Source of the DNA: Bacteroides sp.
Lineage (GTDB): Bacteria > Bacteroidota > Bacteroidia > Bacteroidales > Bacteroidaceae
Assembly: GCA_021203515.1 (NCBI GenBank)
Contig: JAJQAY010000085.1
Span: 1-64,000 of the forward strand
Reading direction: 5' to 3'
Length of the DNA stretch: 64,000 bases
Shown here: positions 1 to 8,535 of the stretch, piece by piece
How the letters are laid out: the number at the start of each line of letters is the position of its first letter
Position numbering within the stretch: position 1 is the stretch's first letter
The notes under the pieces: generated by a model
What the model was told of the DNA's origin: nothing
Database searches by the model: none
What the model saw: only the letters and a program-made list of their open reading frames with translations
Translations under genes and position numbers: made by a program

Positions 1-49
1 GACCCTCTGATTAACAGTCAGATGCTCTAACCGACTGAGCTAAGGAAGA
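1..49 (-). tRNA. tRNA-Asn(GTT), cut by window edge
   Basis: This is the 5' part of a tRNA-Asn identical to the two complete copies that follow. The acceptor 5' strand, D arm and most of the anticodon arm are present. The T arm and 3' end lie outside the window. Confidence 0.9.
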
Positions 50-74
50 ATGTTGCATTTAAGTTTCTCTTTCG

Positions 75-148
75 CTCTTCCTCTTGGACTTGAACCAAGG
101 ACCCTCTGATTAACAGTCAGATGCTCTAACCGACTGAGCTAAGGAAGA
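75..148 (-). tRNA. tRNA-Asn(GTT)
   Basis: A 74-nt cloverleaf reads on the minus strand: acceptor TCTTCCT pairs with AGGAAGA, D arm GCTC/GAGC, anticodon stem TCTGA/TCAGA with loop CTGTTAA (anticodon GTT), and T loop TTCAAGT. The discriminator base is G and CCA is not encoded. It is the middle of three copies repeated every 99 bp with identical spacers. Confidence 0.97.
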
Positions 149-173
149 ATGTTGCATTTAAGTTTCTCTTTCG

Positions 174-247
174 CTCTTCCTCTTGGACTTGAACCAAGGA
201 CCCTCTGATTAACAGTCAGATGCTCTAACCGACTGAGCTAAGGAAGA
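174..247 (-). tRNA. tRNA-Asn(GTT)
   Basis: This is an identical 74-nt copy of the preceding tRNA-Asn, exactly 99 bp away. It is the first of the three in the direction of transcription, so one promoter upstream (above position 247) may drive the whole tandem array. Confidence 0.97.
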
Positions 248-303
248 ATGTTGTTTTTTCTCAAATGCGCTGCAAAAGTAATAGGATATTTTGAAATATG
301 CAA

Positions 304-311
304 TATCTTTG
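304..311 (+). promoter_or_regulatory. -7 box for PfkB-family kinase
   Basis: TATCTTTG matches the Bacteroides -7 consensus TAnnTTTG. It lies 15 nt before the ATG at 327, so the alternative ATG at 291 is upstream of the likely transcript start. Confidence 0.6.
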
Positions 312-326
312 CAAAAAAATATCGAA

Positions 327-1310
327 ATGGACAAAATAATAGGATTGGGGAACGCTTTGGTAGATGTGTTGGCGACCCTTGACAATGATGAAATTTTGGT
401 GGAGATGGAGTTGCCCAAGGGGAGCATGACTCTGATTGATGAAGATAAATTGTTGAAAATCAATGAATGCTTTAGCCGGATGAAGACACATCTGGTGAAC
501 GGCGGCTCTGCCGGGAACGCTATTCGCGGAATGGCGAAGCTTGGAGCGGGCACCGGGTTTATTGGTAAGGTGGGCAACGATACTTATGGCAACTTTTATC
601 GCGACAGTCTGTTGAAGTGGGGAACGGAAGCGAATTTATTACTTTCCAATGCATTGCCTTCCGGGGTGGCTTCTACGTTTATTTCACCGGACGGGGAGCG
701 TACCTTCGGCACTTACTTGGGAGCAGCTTCTACGCTGAAGGCGGAAGAGCTTTCGCTGGAAATGTTCAAGAGATATGCTTATCTGTTTATAGAAGGCTAT
801 CTGGTGCAGGATCATGATATGATTCTCCGGGCAATTGAATTGGCTAAGGAGGCCGGTTTGCAGGTTTGTCTGGATATGGCCAGCTATAATATTGTGGCGG
901 GCGACCATGAGTTCTTCTCTTTATTGGTAAATAAGTATGTGGACATCGTCTTTGCCAACGAGGAAGAAGCGAAAGCGTTTACGGGCAAGGAACCGGAAGA
1001 AGCGCTGGACATCATTGCTAAGATGTGCAGCATTGCCATCGTGAAGGTGGGAGCGCGCGGCTCGTTAATCCGTAAGGGAACCGAGGAGGTGCGTGTTGAG
1101 GCTGTTCCGGTGCAGAAGGTGGTGGATACGACTGGCGCCGGAGACTTCTTTGCCGCGGGGTTTCTGTACGGACTGACTTGCGGATATTCTTTGGAGAAGT
1201 GCGGCAAAATCGGGTCCATCCTTTCAGGGGAAGTGATACAAGTAATCGGGGCGGAACTGCCGGTGGAAACCTGGGGAAAGATTAAAGGAGAAATTTTATT
1301 AATTAATTAG
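327..1310 (+). CDS. PfkB-family sugar/nucleoside kinase (adenosine kinase-like)
   Basis: This 327-aa cytoplasmic ribokinase/PfkB-fold kinase transfers phosphate from ATP to a sugar or nucleoside hydroxyl. Visible motifs are the substrate-binding NGGSAGNAIRG near residues 56-66 and the C-terminal PfkB signature DTTGAGDFFAAGF, which supplies the anion hole and the catalytic Asp. Length is normal for the family. I chose the ATG at 327 because a -7 promoter box lies at 304-311, and the protein then starts MDKIIGLGN, as family members do. Adenosine kinase is the usual annotation of this Bacteroides gene, but the substrate cannot be read from sequence. It is followed 37 bp later by an S41 protease gene on the same strand. 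Confidence 0.9.
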   Translation: MDKIIGLGNALVDVLATLDNDEILVEMELPKGSMTLIDEDKLLKINECFSRMKTHLVNGGSAGNAIRGMAKLGAGTGFIGKVGNDTYGNFYRDSLLKWGTEANLLLSNALPSGVASTFISPDGERTFGTYLGAASTLKAEELSLEMFKRYAYLFIEGYLVQDHDMILRAIELAKEAGLQVCLDMASYNIVAGDHEFFSLLVNKYVDIVFANEEEAKAFTGKEPEEALDIIAKMCSIAIVKVGARGSLIRKGTEEVRVEAVPVQKVVDTTGAGDFFAAGFLYGLTCGYSLEKCGKIGSILSGEVIQVIGAELPVETWGKIKGEILLIN

Positions 1311-1347
1311 TGTGGCACGTTTGTCGCATTAGCATACTCAACATATT

Positions 1348-3054
1348 ATGAAACGATTTTTTAAGATACGCTGGATAACCGCCTTGTTGCTGGTGGTGAG
1401 TATCAGCTTCTTTTTCGGATTTAAGAGTGGGGACAACCGTAGTTTTCAGATTGCAAAGAACCTGGATATATTCAATTCCATTGTGAAGGAACTGGATATG
1501 TTCTATGTAGACACGATAGACCCGGATAAGACAATCCGAAACGGCATCGAGTCTATGCTGTATTCGCTCGACCCTTATACGGAGTATTATCCCGAAGATA
1601 ACCAGAGCGAGTTGGAACAGATGTTGAAGAATTCCTACGGTGGCATTGGCTCTATTATCCGCTATGAACCCAAGCTGAAACATACCATCATCGTAGAACC
1701 GTATGAAAATACACCTGCTGCCAATGTGGGACTGAGAGCAGGCGACATCATGCTGGAGATAGACGGGAAAGACTTGACGGGAAATATGAATGTCAGCAAC
1801 CTGCTGAAAGGGCAGGCGGGAGCCAGCTTCAAGCTGAAAGTGCAGCGCCCCGGAACGGAGAAACCGTTGGAGTTTGACATCGTGCGTCGCTCCATTCAGT
1901 TGCCCCTTATTCCTTACTATGCGATGCTGGACAATAAGGTCGGTTATATCAACTTGAGCAGCTTCTCGGGCAATCCTTCCAAGGAGTTCAAGCAGGCGTT
2001 CCTGGACTTGAAGAAGCAGGGCATCACTTCTTTGGTGATAGACTTGCGCAATAATGGCGGTGGTTTGTTGGATGAGGCGGTGGAGATTGCCAATTTCTTC
2101 TTGCCGCGTGGCAAAACGCTGGTTACGACGAAAGGGAAAATCAAGCAGGCCAGCAATACGTATAAAACTTTGCGTGAGCCGCTAGACCTTGAAATACCTC
2201 TGGCTGTCCTGGTGAACAGCGGAACGGCTTCTTCTTCCGAAATCCTTGCAGGCTCCCTGCAAGACCTCGACCGGGCTGTGATTGTCGGTAACCGTACCTT
2301 CGGAAAGGGCTTGGTACAAACTGCCCGCCCGTTGCCTTATGGCGGTACGATGAAGCTGACGACTTCCAAATATTATATTCCGAGTGGGCGTTGCGTGCAG
2401 GCCATCGATTATAAGCATCGCAACGAGGACGGCAGTGTAGGGCGTATTCCCGATAGTTTGACAACGGTATTCCACACGGCTATCGGACGTGAAGTGCGTG
2501 ATGGCGGTGGCGTCACTCCCGATATTACCGTGAAGCAGGATAAATTGCCGAACGTCTTATATTATCTGGTGAATGACAATCTTATCTTCGATTATGCTAC
2601 GCAGTATTACTTGAAGCATCCCGTCATTCCTGCTGCCGAAGACTTTGAAATTACCGATGCCGACTATGCCGATTTCAAGGCGACTGTGAAGAAGGCGGAC
2701 TTCAAATACGACCAACAGACGGAGAAGATGTTGAAGAACCTGAAGGAAATGGCTGAGTTCGAGGGCTACCTGGCGGACTCTTCGGAGGAGTTCAAGGCTC
2801 TGGAGAAGAAACTTTCTCATAATCTGGATCACGACCTCGATTATTTCTCCAAGGATATAAAGGAGATGATTGCTGTGGAAATCATCAAGCGTTATTATTA
2901 TCAACGTGGAAGTATTATCCAGCAGTTGAAGGGGGATGACGATTTGAAAGAAGCGGTGAAGGTGCTGACGGCTCCGGAGAGGTATAAGGAGATGTTGGGA
3001 GCACCCCTCGTTCCCCTGAAGGGGAAGGAGAATAGTTCTGCTATGGTAAGATAG
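1348..3054 (+). CDS. S41 carboxyl-terminal processing protease
   Basis: This 568-aa periplasmic Ctp/Tsp-type serine protease has an N-terminal hydrophobic segment (about residues 8-25) that acts as signal or anchor. A PDZ domain spans roughly residues 100-170 and contains the G-L-R-A-G-D motif. The S41 catalytic domain carries the nucleophile region NSGTASSSEI (about 289-299) and the general-base Lys in NRTFGKGL (about 317-324). A long helical C-terminal extension follows. The family trims the C-termini of envelope proteins. A second S41 gene lies at 40791. The gene ends before a large palindromic repeat that probably terminates transcription. Confidence 0.93.
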   Translation: MKRFFKIRWITALLLVVSISFFFGFKSGDNRSFQIAKNLDIFNSIVKELDMFYVDTIDPDKTIRNGIESMLYSLDPYTEYYPEDNQSELEQMLKNSYGGIGSIIRYEPKLKHTIIVEPYENTPAANVGLRAGDIMLEIDGKDLTGNMNVSNLLKGQAGASFKLKVQRPGTEKPLEFDIVRRSIQLPLIPYYAMLDNKVGYINLSSFSGNPSKEFKQAFLDLKKQGITSLVIDLRNNGGGLLDEAVEIANFFLPRGKTLVTTKGKIKQASNTYKTLREPLDLEIPLAVLVNSGTASSSEILAGSLQDLDRAVIVGNRTFGKGLVQTARPLPYGGTMKLTTSKYYIPSGRCVQAIDYKHRNEDGSVGRIPDSLTTVFHTAIGREVRDGGGVTPDITVKQDKLPNVLYYLVNDNLIFDYATQYYLKHPVIPAAEDFEITDADYADFKATVKKADFKYDQQTEKMLKNLKEMAEFEGYLADSSEEFKALEKKLSHNLDHDLDYFSKDIKEMIAVEIIKRYYYQRGSIIQQLKGDDDLKEAVKVLTAPERYKEMLGAPLVPLKGKENSSAMVR

Positions 3055-3058
3055 GTGC

Positions 3059-3224
3059 TTCACCACAGCGGGCACAGAGTCTCACGGAGGATTTAATTCA
3101 AACGCAGATTAACGCAGATTTTCGCAAAAAAACTATTGTACAAATAGTTTGCGGGAATTTGCGCTAATCTGCGTTTCTTTATTTTTCTCTAAACTCTGTG
3201 AGACTCTGAGTCCTCTGTGGTGAA
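3059..3224. repeat. Long imperfect palindrome between convergent genes
   Basis: A near-palindrome of about 166 nt separates the plus-strand protease gene from minus-strand ispG. Outer arms TTCACCACAG (3059) and CTGTGGTGAA (3215-3224) are perfect. Inner arms carry AAACGCAGATT and its complement AATCTGCGTTT, and the core pairs AACTATT with AATAGTT. Left and right halves also hold short direct repeats (AACGCAGATT twice). It could fold as a bidirectional terminator, or it may be a dispersed repeat element. Confidence 0.8.
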
Positions 3225-3257
3225 CTAAATTCCCATTTATACTTCAGGAGAGAATAT

Positions 3258-5099
3258 TTATTTCTCAGTATAATCCCCGTTCGCCTTTATCAATTCAATC
3301 AGTTTCTCTACCGCCTCTTCTTCGGGAATATTCTTCTCGATACATTCCTTCTTCTTATACAAACTGATTTTTCCGCGTCCGGCGCCTACATATCCATAGT
3401 CTGCGTCCGCCATTTCGCCGGGGCCGTTGACAATGCACCCCATAATTCCTATCTTCAATCCTTTCAGATGTGAAGTAGCCGCTTTGATGCGTGCAATGGT
3501 GCTTTCCAGGTCGTAGAGCGTACGTCCGCAGCCGGGGCAGGAGATATACTCCGTTTTGCTGGTGCGGATGCGTCCGGCTTGCAGAATGCCGAAAGCGGTG
3601 GTGTCTGTAATGACGGGGTCCAGGCTGCCCTGATTGAAGAGGAATATACCGTCGCAGAAACCGTCGAAAATGAGGGCGCCCATATCAGCAGCAGCTTTGA
3701 TTTGCAGGTTCTCGGCTTCCTCCTCGGCGTAGTGCTGGAAGAAGACAACCGGATTTTTCAGTCCCTCGTTCATCAGTTGGTGCACCAGGGCGCGATGCTC
3801 TCCCAATCTATTGGGATGGTTGCTTTGGGCAACGAGTACCACTTCCGGATGATATTTCAGGCAGGCGACTACTTCGTCATTCAGCCCCATATAGGTGACA
3901 AACAGAAACTTCAGGGATGCGTTGCAACCGCTGATAAACGGTAGCTGGTCGCTTTTGAAAGCGGGCCATGTGTTGGCTTGTCCCTCCCAAAGGTCGGCAT
4001 CTACGATATGCTGCATACCATCCACGGTAGTTTGAACTTCCTGCCGTCCGATGTAAACGTAATCGGGCTTGAACTGCGGGTCGAACTCCCCGTTTCCATC
4101 CAGGCGGGCGGCTACCACTACGGGCAGGTTATCCCCGTCGATGTTGTGTACGGCCGTCGTTTTCCTGCGGGCGGGCGACAGATAATTAAACTCGGGCGCT
4201 ACTGCTCCCGGAATGTAAGGATGCTCGTGGCGTTGCACGATGTAATCCACCAGTTTGCGGGCCACGGGTATTTCTGCTTCAGGGGCTTCGCTCAAGGACA
4301 CACGAATGGTATCACCCAGTCCGTCGGCAAGCAAAGCGCCGATGCCCAAGGCGGATTTAATTCGTCCGTCTTCTCCGTCACCGGCTTCCGTCACTCCGAG
4401 GTGAAGCGGGAAGTACATGCCTTCCTTCTCCATGATGTCGGCAAGCAGGCGTACGGTCTTCACCATGACCACCGTGTTCGATGCCTTGATGGAGATAACT
4501 ACATCCGTAAACCCTTCTGCCACGCAAATACGCAGGAATTCCATGCACGACTCTACCATCCCTTCGGGCGTGTCGCCATAGCGCGACATGATGCGGTCGG
4601 ACAATGAACCGTGGTTGACACCGATGCGGATAGCCGTATGGTTTTCTTTACAGATATTGAGGAAAGGGACGAAACGGTCGCGTATCTTCTGTAGCTCGCA
4701 GGCGTACTCCTCGTCGGTATACTCCAACTGCTTGAAGGTGCGCGCAGCATCCACGTAGTTCCCCGGATTGATGCGCACTTTCTCGGCATATTCTGCCGCA
4801 ACGTCCGCCACTTTAGGATTGAAATGCACATCGGCCACTAGCGGAGCCATATAGCCGTCATGGCGCAAGGCTGCATTGATGTTTCGCAGGTTCTCGGCCT
4901 CTTTGACGCCCTGGGTGGTGAGGCGCACATACTCTCCGCCCGCATCGACAATACGTTTGGCTTGTGCCACACAAGCATCTGTGTCCTGCGTGGAGGTATT
5001 GGTCATGCTCTGTATGCGGATAGGACTGGAGCCGCCCATAGGAGTGGCTCCAATGTTTACTTCCGATGTTTCCCGTCGGGAATAGTTGAATAAATCCAT
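3258..5099 (-). CDS. ispG: 4-hydroxy-3-methylbut-2-enyl diphosphate synthase
   Basis: IspG (GcpE) performs the penultimate step of the MEP isoprenoid pathway, reducing ME-cPP to HMBPP with a [4Fe-4S] cluster. At 613 aa it is the long form typical of Bacteroidetes and chloroplasts, with an extra domain inserted between the TIM barrel and the C-terminal reductase domain. The N-terminus has the barrel motif GGSSPIRIQSMTNTSTQD. The C-terminus holds the cluster ligands in SCPGCGRT and MGCIVNGPGEM. Downstream purE lies just upstream in transcription (3-bp gap at 5100-5102), so the two are probably co-transcribed. Confidence 0.97.
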   Translation of the reverse strand: MDLFNYSRRETSEVNIGATPMGGSSPIRIQSMTNTSTQDTDACVAQAKRIVDAGGEYVRLTTQGVKEAENLRNINAALRHDGYMAPLVADVHFNPKVADVAAEYAEKVRINPGNYVDAARTFKQLEYTDEEYACELQKIRDRFVPFLNICKENHTAIRIGVNHGSLSDRIMSRYGDTPEGMVESCMEFLRICVAEGFTDVVISIKASNTVVMVKTVRLLADIMEKEGMYFPLHLGVTEAGDGEDGRIKSALGIGALLADGLGDTIRVSLSEAPEAEIPVARKLVDYIVQRHEHPYIPGAVAPEFNYLSPARRKTTAVHNIDGDNLPVVVAARLDGNGEFDPQFKPDYVYIGRQEVQTTVDGMQHIVDADLWEGQANTWPAFKSDQLPFISGCNASLKFLFVTYMGLNDEVVACLKYHPEVVLVAQSNHPNRLGEHRALVHQLMNEGLKNPVVFFQHYAEEEAENLQIKAAADMGALIFDGFCDGIFLFNQGSLDPVITDTTAFGILQAGRIRTSKTEYISCPGCGRTLYDLESTIARIKAATSHLKGLKIGIMGCIVNGPGEMADADYGYVGAGRGKISLYKKKECIEKNIPEEEAVEKLIELIKANGDYTEK

Positions 5100-5102
5100 G
5101 GG

Positions 5103-5612
5103 TTAGTTCGTCTTATACTCGTACTTGACTTTTTTCAAGTCTTCGTTGGTTTTAACGATTTTCTTTTTCAGTCCTTCTTTGTAAGCAGTAAATGCCTCTG
5201 CCAGAGTGGTGTCGCTCAGTGCCAGCATCTGCACGGCAAGGATGGCGGCGTTCATGGCACCGTTGATGGCAACTGTTGCTACGGGAATGCCCGGAGGCAT
5301 TTGGATGATAGAGTACAATGCGTCTACACCGTCGAGCACAGAACCTTTCACGGGTACGCCAATCACCGGCAAAGTCGTATTGGCGGCAATGACACCCGGC
5401 AGGGCGGCTGCCATACTGGCGGCGGCGATGATAACTTTAATGCCACGTTGACGGGCACCTTTCGCAAATTCTTCTACTGCTTCCGGAGTGCGGTGGGCAG
5501 ACAGTGCGTTCATTTCGAACGGCACATGCAAATCATTGAGCAACTGTGCCGCCTTTTCCATAACTGGAAGGTCGGAGGTGCTGCCCATGATGATACTAAC
5601 GATTGGAGACAT
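5103..5612 (-). CDS. purE: 5-(carboxyamino)imidazole ribonucleotide mutase
   Basis: This 169-aa class I PurE converts N5-CAIR to CAIR in purine synthesis. The phosphate/substrate loop GSTSDLPVM occurs at residues 9-17, the catalytic SAHRTPE at about 39-45, and the conserved GVPVKGS and MPPGIPVATV stretches follow. Length matches the family. It sits between gcvH (upstream) and ispG (downstream) on the minus strand with a very short gap to ispG, suggesting one operon. Confidence 0.97.
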   Translation of the reverse strand: MSPIVSIIMGSTSDLPVMEKAAQLLNDLHVPFEMNALSAHRTPEAVEEFAKGARQRGIKVIIAAASMAAALPGVIAANTTLPVIGVPVKGSVLDGVDALYSIIQMPPGIPVATVAINGAMNAAILAVQMLALSDTTLAEAFTAYKEGLKKKIVKTNEDLKKVKYEYKTN

Positions 5613-5687
5613 GTTATTTAATTATTAGTTATTAGCTATTAGTGATTAGTTATTAGTGATTAGTTATTAATCACTAATAACTAATCG
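5613..5687. repeat. TTAGTTATTA-type short repeats with hairpin
   Basis: The gap between gcvH and purE is filled with repeats of the words TTAGTTATTA and TTAGTGATTAG. A perfect 12-bp stem GATTAGTTATTA / TAATAACTAATC with a 5-nt loop lies at 5658-5686. It is low-complexity AT-rich DNA that could act as a weak intra-operon terminator or processing site. Confidence 0.7.
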
Positions 5688-6068
5688 TTAATCATTAATC
5701 AGTGCTTTATACGCTTCCGCATCCATCAGACTATCGAAATCTGCATCGGCAGCAGGTTTGATTTTGATGAGCCAGCCTTCGCCATACGGGTCTTTGTTTA
5801 CCAGTTCCGGCTGGTCGGCAAGAGCTTCGTTTTGTTCCAGAACTTCTCCGGCTACGGGCAGGAAGAGGTCGGAAATGGTTTTCACTACTTCGATGGTGCC
5901 GAATACTTCGTCGGCAGCCAATGTTTCGCCTTCAGTCTGGATGTCGACAAATACGATGTCACCCAGTTGCTCTTGTGCATAGTCTGTGATACCTACATAA
6001 GCTACATCACCTTCGAGGCGGATCCATTCATGTTCTTTCGTGTACTTTACGTCATTGGGGAAATTCAT
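5688..6068 (-). CDS. gcvH: Glycine cleavage system H protein
   Basis: This 126-aa lipoyl carrier protein shuttles the aminomethyl group between the P, T and L proteins of the glycine cleavage system. The lipoylation site is Lys63 in GTIEVVKTISDL. The N-terminal YTKEHEWIRLEGD and the C-terminal GEGWLIKIKP are typical of the family. The length is standard. P and T protein genes are not in this window. It is followed by purE and ispG on the same strand. Confidence 0.97.
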   Translation of the reverse strand: MNFPNDVKYTKEHEWIRLEGDVAYVGITDYAQEQLGDIVFVDIQTEGETLAADEVFGTIEVVKTISDLFLPVAGEVLEQNEALADQPELVNKDPYGEGWLIKIKPAADADFDSLMDAEAYKALIND

Positions 6069-6137
6069 AATCTTTAGTTTTAAGAGTTAATACTATGTTT
6101 AAATTAAAAGTTGAAAATTAAATGTGGCACGACTTCT

Positions 6138-6806
6138 TTAAAATAAGAAGATGCGGAACAATATGTTGCTTAAAGGGTGGAGAACCAGTAGGGAACAAAT
6201 AAGTCCTACAGCGAAACCACCCATTACTTCGCCCAGTGTGTGATGTTGCAAGATGATACGGGCTGTGCCCAACACGCCTGCAACGAGGATGAATATACAC
6301 AACCACCCTACGGGGTTATATCCGAACAAGGCACTGAAAGCTACCAGTCCGCCCAGTACAGCACCGGCGCCGGCCATGTGCTCGCTGAGCTTCCACTTCA
6401 AGTTGACAATTACACAGATTATCATCATGACAAGAGCAGCAAGGATGATGCCGGTCATATACCATGGAATATTCAGCCGGCGCATCATGAGCAGACAGAA
6501 TACGTAAGAGGTGATAGTCAGGATGAAAGGGGCGTATCTTCGTTTTCGTTCCACTAAATCTTCCGGACTGAAACCGTTGATTTTGCGGAAAAGGAAAATG
6601 GTCAGTGTCGGCATCAGGATGGTGAAGCAATAGACTACGCCCAGCACAATCAATTTGTATTGCAAGGGCATGATGCGTAAATAGGAGAATATGAACAAGA
6701 TAAGGAAAGCCACAAAAGGAATGGAAAACGGCGTGAATACGGCCGAAATCACTTTAGCTGTCCGAATCAATGTCTTGTCAGCAATGATATGTTGTTCTAC
6801 TGTCAT
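6138..6806 (-). CDS. PAP2-superfamily-like membrane protein
   Basis: This 222-aa protein has six or so hydrophobic segments and is integral to the inner membrane. The C-terminal half resembles a PAP2 phosphatase core: SEHMAGAGA in place of the usual PSGH motif, and ARIILQHHTLGEVMGG in place of SR-x5-H-x3-D. The Arg and His are kept, but Glu stands where Asp is usual, so catalytic activity is uncertain. Lipid phosphatase or a non-catalytic relative are the options. It lies between gcvH and rpoN on the same strand. Confidence 0.7.
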   Translation of the reverse strand: MTVEQHIIADKTLIRTAKVISAVFTPFSIPFVAFLILFIFSYLRIMPLQYKLIVLGVVYCFTILMPTLTIFLFRKINGFSPEDLVERKRRYAPFILTITSYVFCLLMMRRLNIPWYMTGIILAALVMMIICVIVNLKWKLSEHMAGAGAVLGGLVAFSALFGYNPVGWLCIFILVAGVLGTARIILQHHTLGEVMGGFAVGLICSLLVLHPLSNILFRIFLF

Positions 6807-6869
6807 CTTTCTTGTTTACTTTATCGTACCTTACCACCCTATCACTTTATCACCCTATTACTCTCTCTC

Positions 6870-8357
6870 CTACCTCCTCAGCCTTGCCACCGGAATATCC
6901 AGTTGTTGGCGATACTTGGCCACCGTGCGCCGGGCAATCGGATAACCTTTTTCTTTCAGTATCTCGGTGAGCTCATCGTCGGTATAAGGCTTCTTCTTAT
7001 CCTCGTTGTCGATGCACTCTTTCAGTATCCGGTGTATTTCGCGTACCGACATTTCTTCACCGTCTTCGGTGACGTATCCGTCGCTGAAAAAGAATTTCAG
7101 CGAATAGATGCCGTAGTTGGTCTGTACATATTTGCTGTTGCTGACGCGGGAGATGGTAGAAATATCGAGTCCCGTGCGTTCGGCCACGTCTTTCAGTATC
7201 ATTGGGCAGAGCAGTGACTCGTCTCCGTCCAGGAAGAACGGGCGTTGCAAGTCTACAATGGCCTGCATGGTAGTCATCAGCGTATTTTGGCGTTGCTTCA
7301 CGGCGTCGATAAATCCTTGCGCGGCATCCATCTTCTGCTTGAGGAACATCATGGCCTTTTTCGACTCTTTCGACTGGTTCGCCTTGTTCTTGGTGTGCTC
7401 CTCCACCATTTCGGTGAAGTCGCGGCTCATGCGCAGTTCCGGCACGTTGCGGTTGTTCAGTGTGATGTTGATGGTGCCGTCGTCATAAGTATCCACGATA
7501 AAATCCGGCACAATCTGCTGCAGGTTCTTGCCGATGGCTTCGCCCATAGAGGCGCCCGGACGCGGGTTTAGTTTGCAGATTTCTTTGATGGCCTGCTGGA
7601 AGGCGTCTTCTTCGAGGCCGAGCTTCTGCTGTATCTTGCCCCAATGCTTGCGGGTGAAGTCCTCATAGCATTCGGAGATTATGGCTTCTTCGATGTAAAG
7701 CAGCGGGTTCGGAGTGAAGTGCCGCTGTTCTATCTTGCGACGTATCTGGATAAGGAGACACTCCTGCAAGTCGCGGGCACCCAGTCCGGCAGGGTCGAAA
7801 TCCTGAATAATCTTCAAGGCTTCGTCCAACTCTTGCGGTGTGGCTTCGATGCCGGCATAAATGGCAAGTTCGTCGCTGATGCTGTCGAGGGATTTGCGCA
7901 GCAGGCCGTCGTCGTCTAGCGAACCGATAAGATATTCTGCCAACTCCCGTTGATGTTCGGTGAGGTTGCGTTCTCCCAGTTGCTCTTTCAGGGTTTCATA
8001 AAAAGAGGTTGCGTCGGAAAAAGGAATTTCTTCAGCCAACTCGCCTTTACTGCGATTGTTCTCCTGCAACTTATAATCGGGGATATCATCTTCGGTCAGG
8101 TAGTCGCTCAGAGAGTCGTAGTCGGTGTTTTCGCCGTCTTCCGAGTCGGACTCTATATTAGTGCTGTCAGTATCGTCGCCGGCGGAGCTTCCATCCCCTT
8201 CTTCCAGGGCCGGATTTTCCAGCAGTTCGGCGCGCACACGGTCTTCCAGCTCCACAGCCGGAAGTTCCAGCAACTTTACTACCAGAATTTGCTGCGGCGA
8301 CAGCGTTTGTATCTGCTGTTGCGCTTGCGTCTGTATCTGTCGGGGACCTTGTGCCAT
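6870..8357 (-). CDS. rpoN: RNA polymerase sigma-54 factor
   Basis: This 495-aa sigma-54 directs RNA polymerase to -24/-12 promoters and needs AAA+ activators. Region I is Gln-rich (QIQTQAQQQIQTLSPQQ at about residues 7-23) with the ELPAVELEDRV helix. An acidic region II lies at about 55-100, followed by the core-binding and helix-turn-helix domains. The RpoN box ARRTVAKYRQ is near the C-terminus (about 477-486). The sequence is intact and of normal length. Confidence 0.97.
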   Translation of the reverse strand: MAQGPRQIQTQAQQQIQTLSPQQILVVKLLELPAVELEDRVRAELLENPALEEGDGSSAGDDTDSTNIESDSEDGENTDYDSLSDYLTEDDIPDYKLQENNRSKGELAEEIPFSDATSFYETLKEQLGERNLTEHQRELAEYLIGSLDDDGLLRKSLDSISDELAIYAGIEATPQELDEALKIIQDFDPAGLGARDLQECLLIQIRRKIEQRHFTPNPLLYIEEAIISECYEDFTRKHWGKIQQKLGLEEDAFQQAIKEICKLNPRPGASMGEAIGKNLQQIVPDFIVDTYDDGTINITLNNRNVPELRMSRDFTEMVEEHTKNKANQSKESKKAMMFLKQKMDAAQGFIDAVKQRQNTLMTTMQAIVDLQRPFFLDGDESLLCPMILKDVAERTGLDISTISRVSNSKYVQTNYGIYSLKFFFSDGYVTEDGEEMSVREIHRILKECIDNEDKKKPYTDDELTEILKEKGYPIARRTVAKYRQQLDIPVARLRR

Positions 8358-8502
8358 ACTTAATCTAATTACGAATTATTGAATTACAAATTACGAAAAT
8401 GTCATTTGAATTCTTTGCAAAAATAGTGAATAGTTCGGGAGCGCGAAATCTTCTCTTGTTATATTTAACAAGAAAGCGGGCGCTTGGTTGCATTTTTGTT
8501 GT

Positions 8503-8510
8503 TATCTTTG
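8503..8510 (+). promoter_or_regulatory. -7 box for aminopeptidase P gene
   Basis: TATCTTTG matches the TAnnTTTG consensus 25 nt before the ATG at 8536, in the intergenic space divergent from rpoN. Confidence 0.6.
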
Positions 8511-8535
8511 CTGTACGAACTAAAACCAAAGTGCT

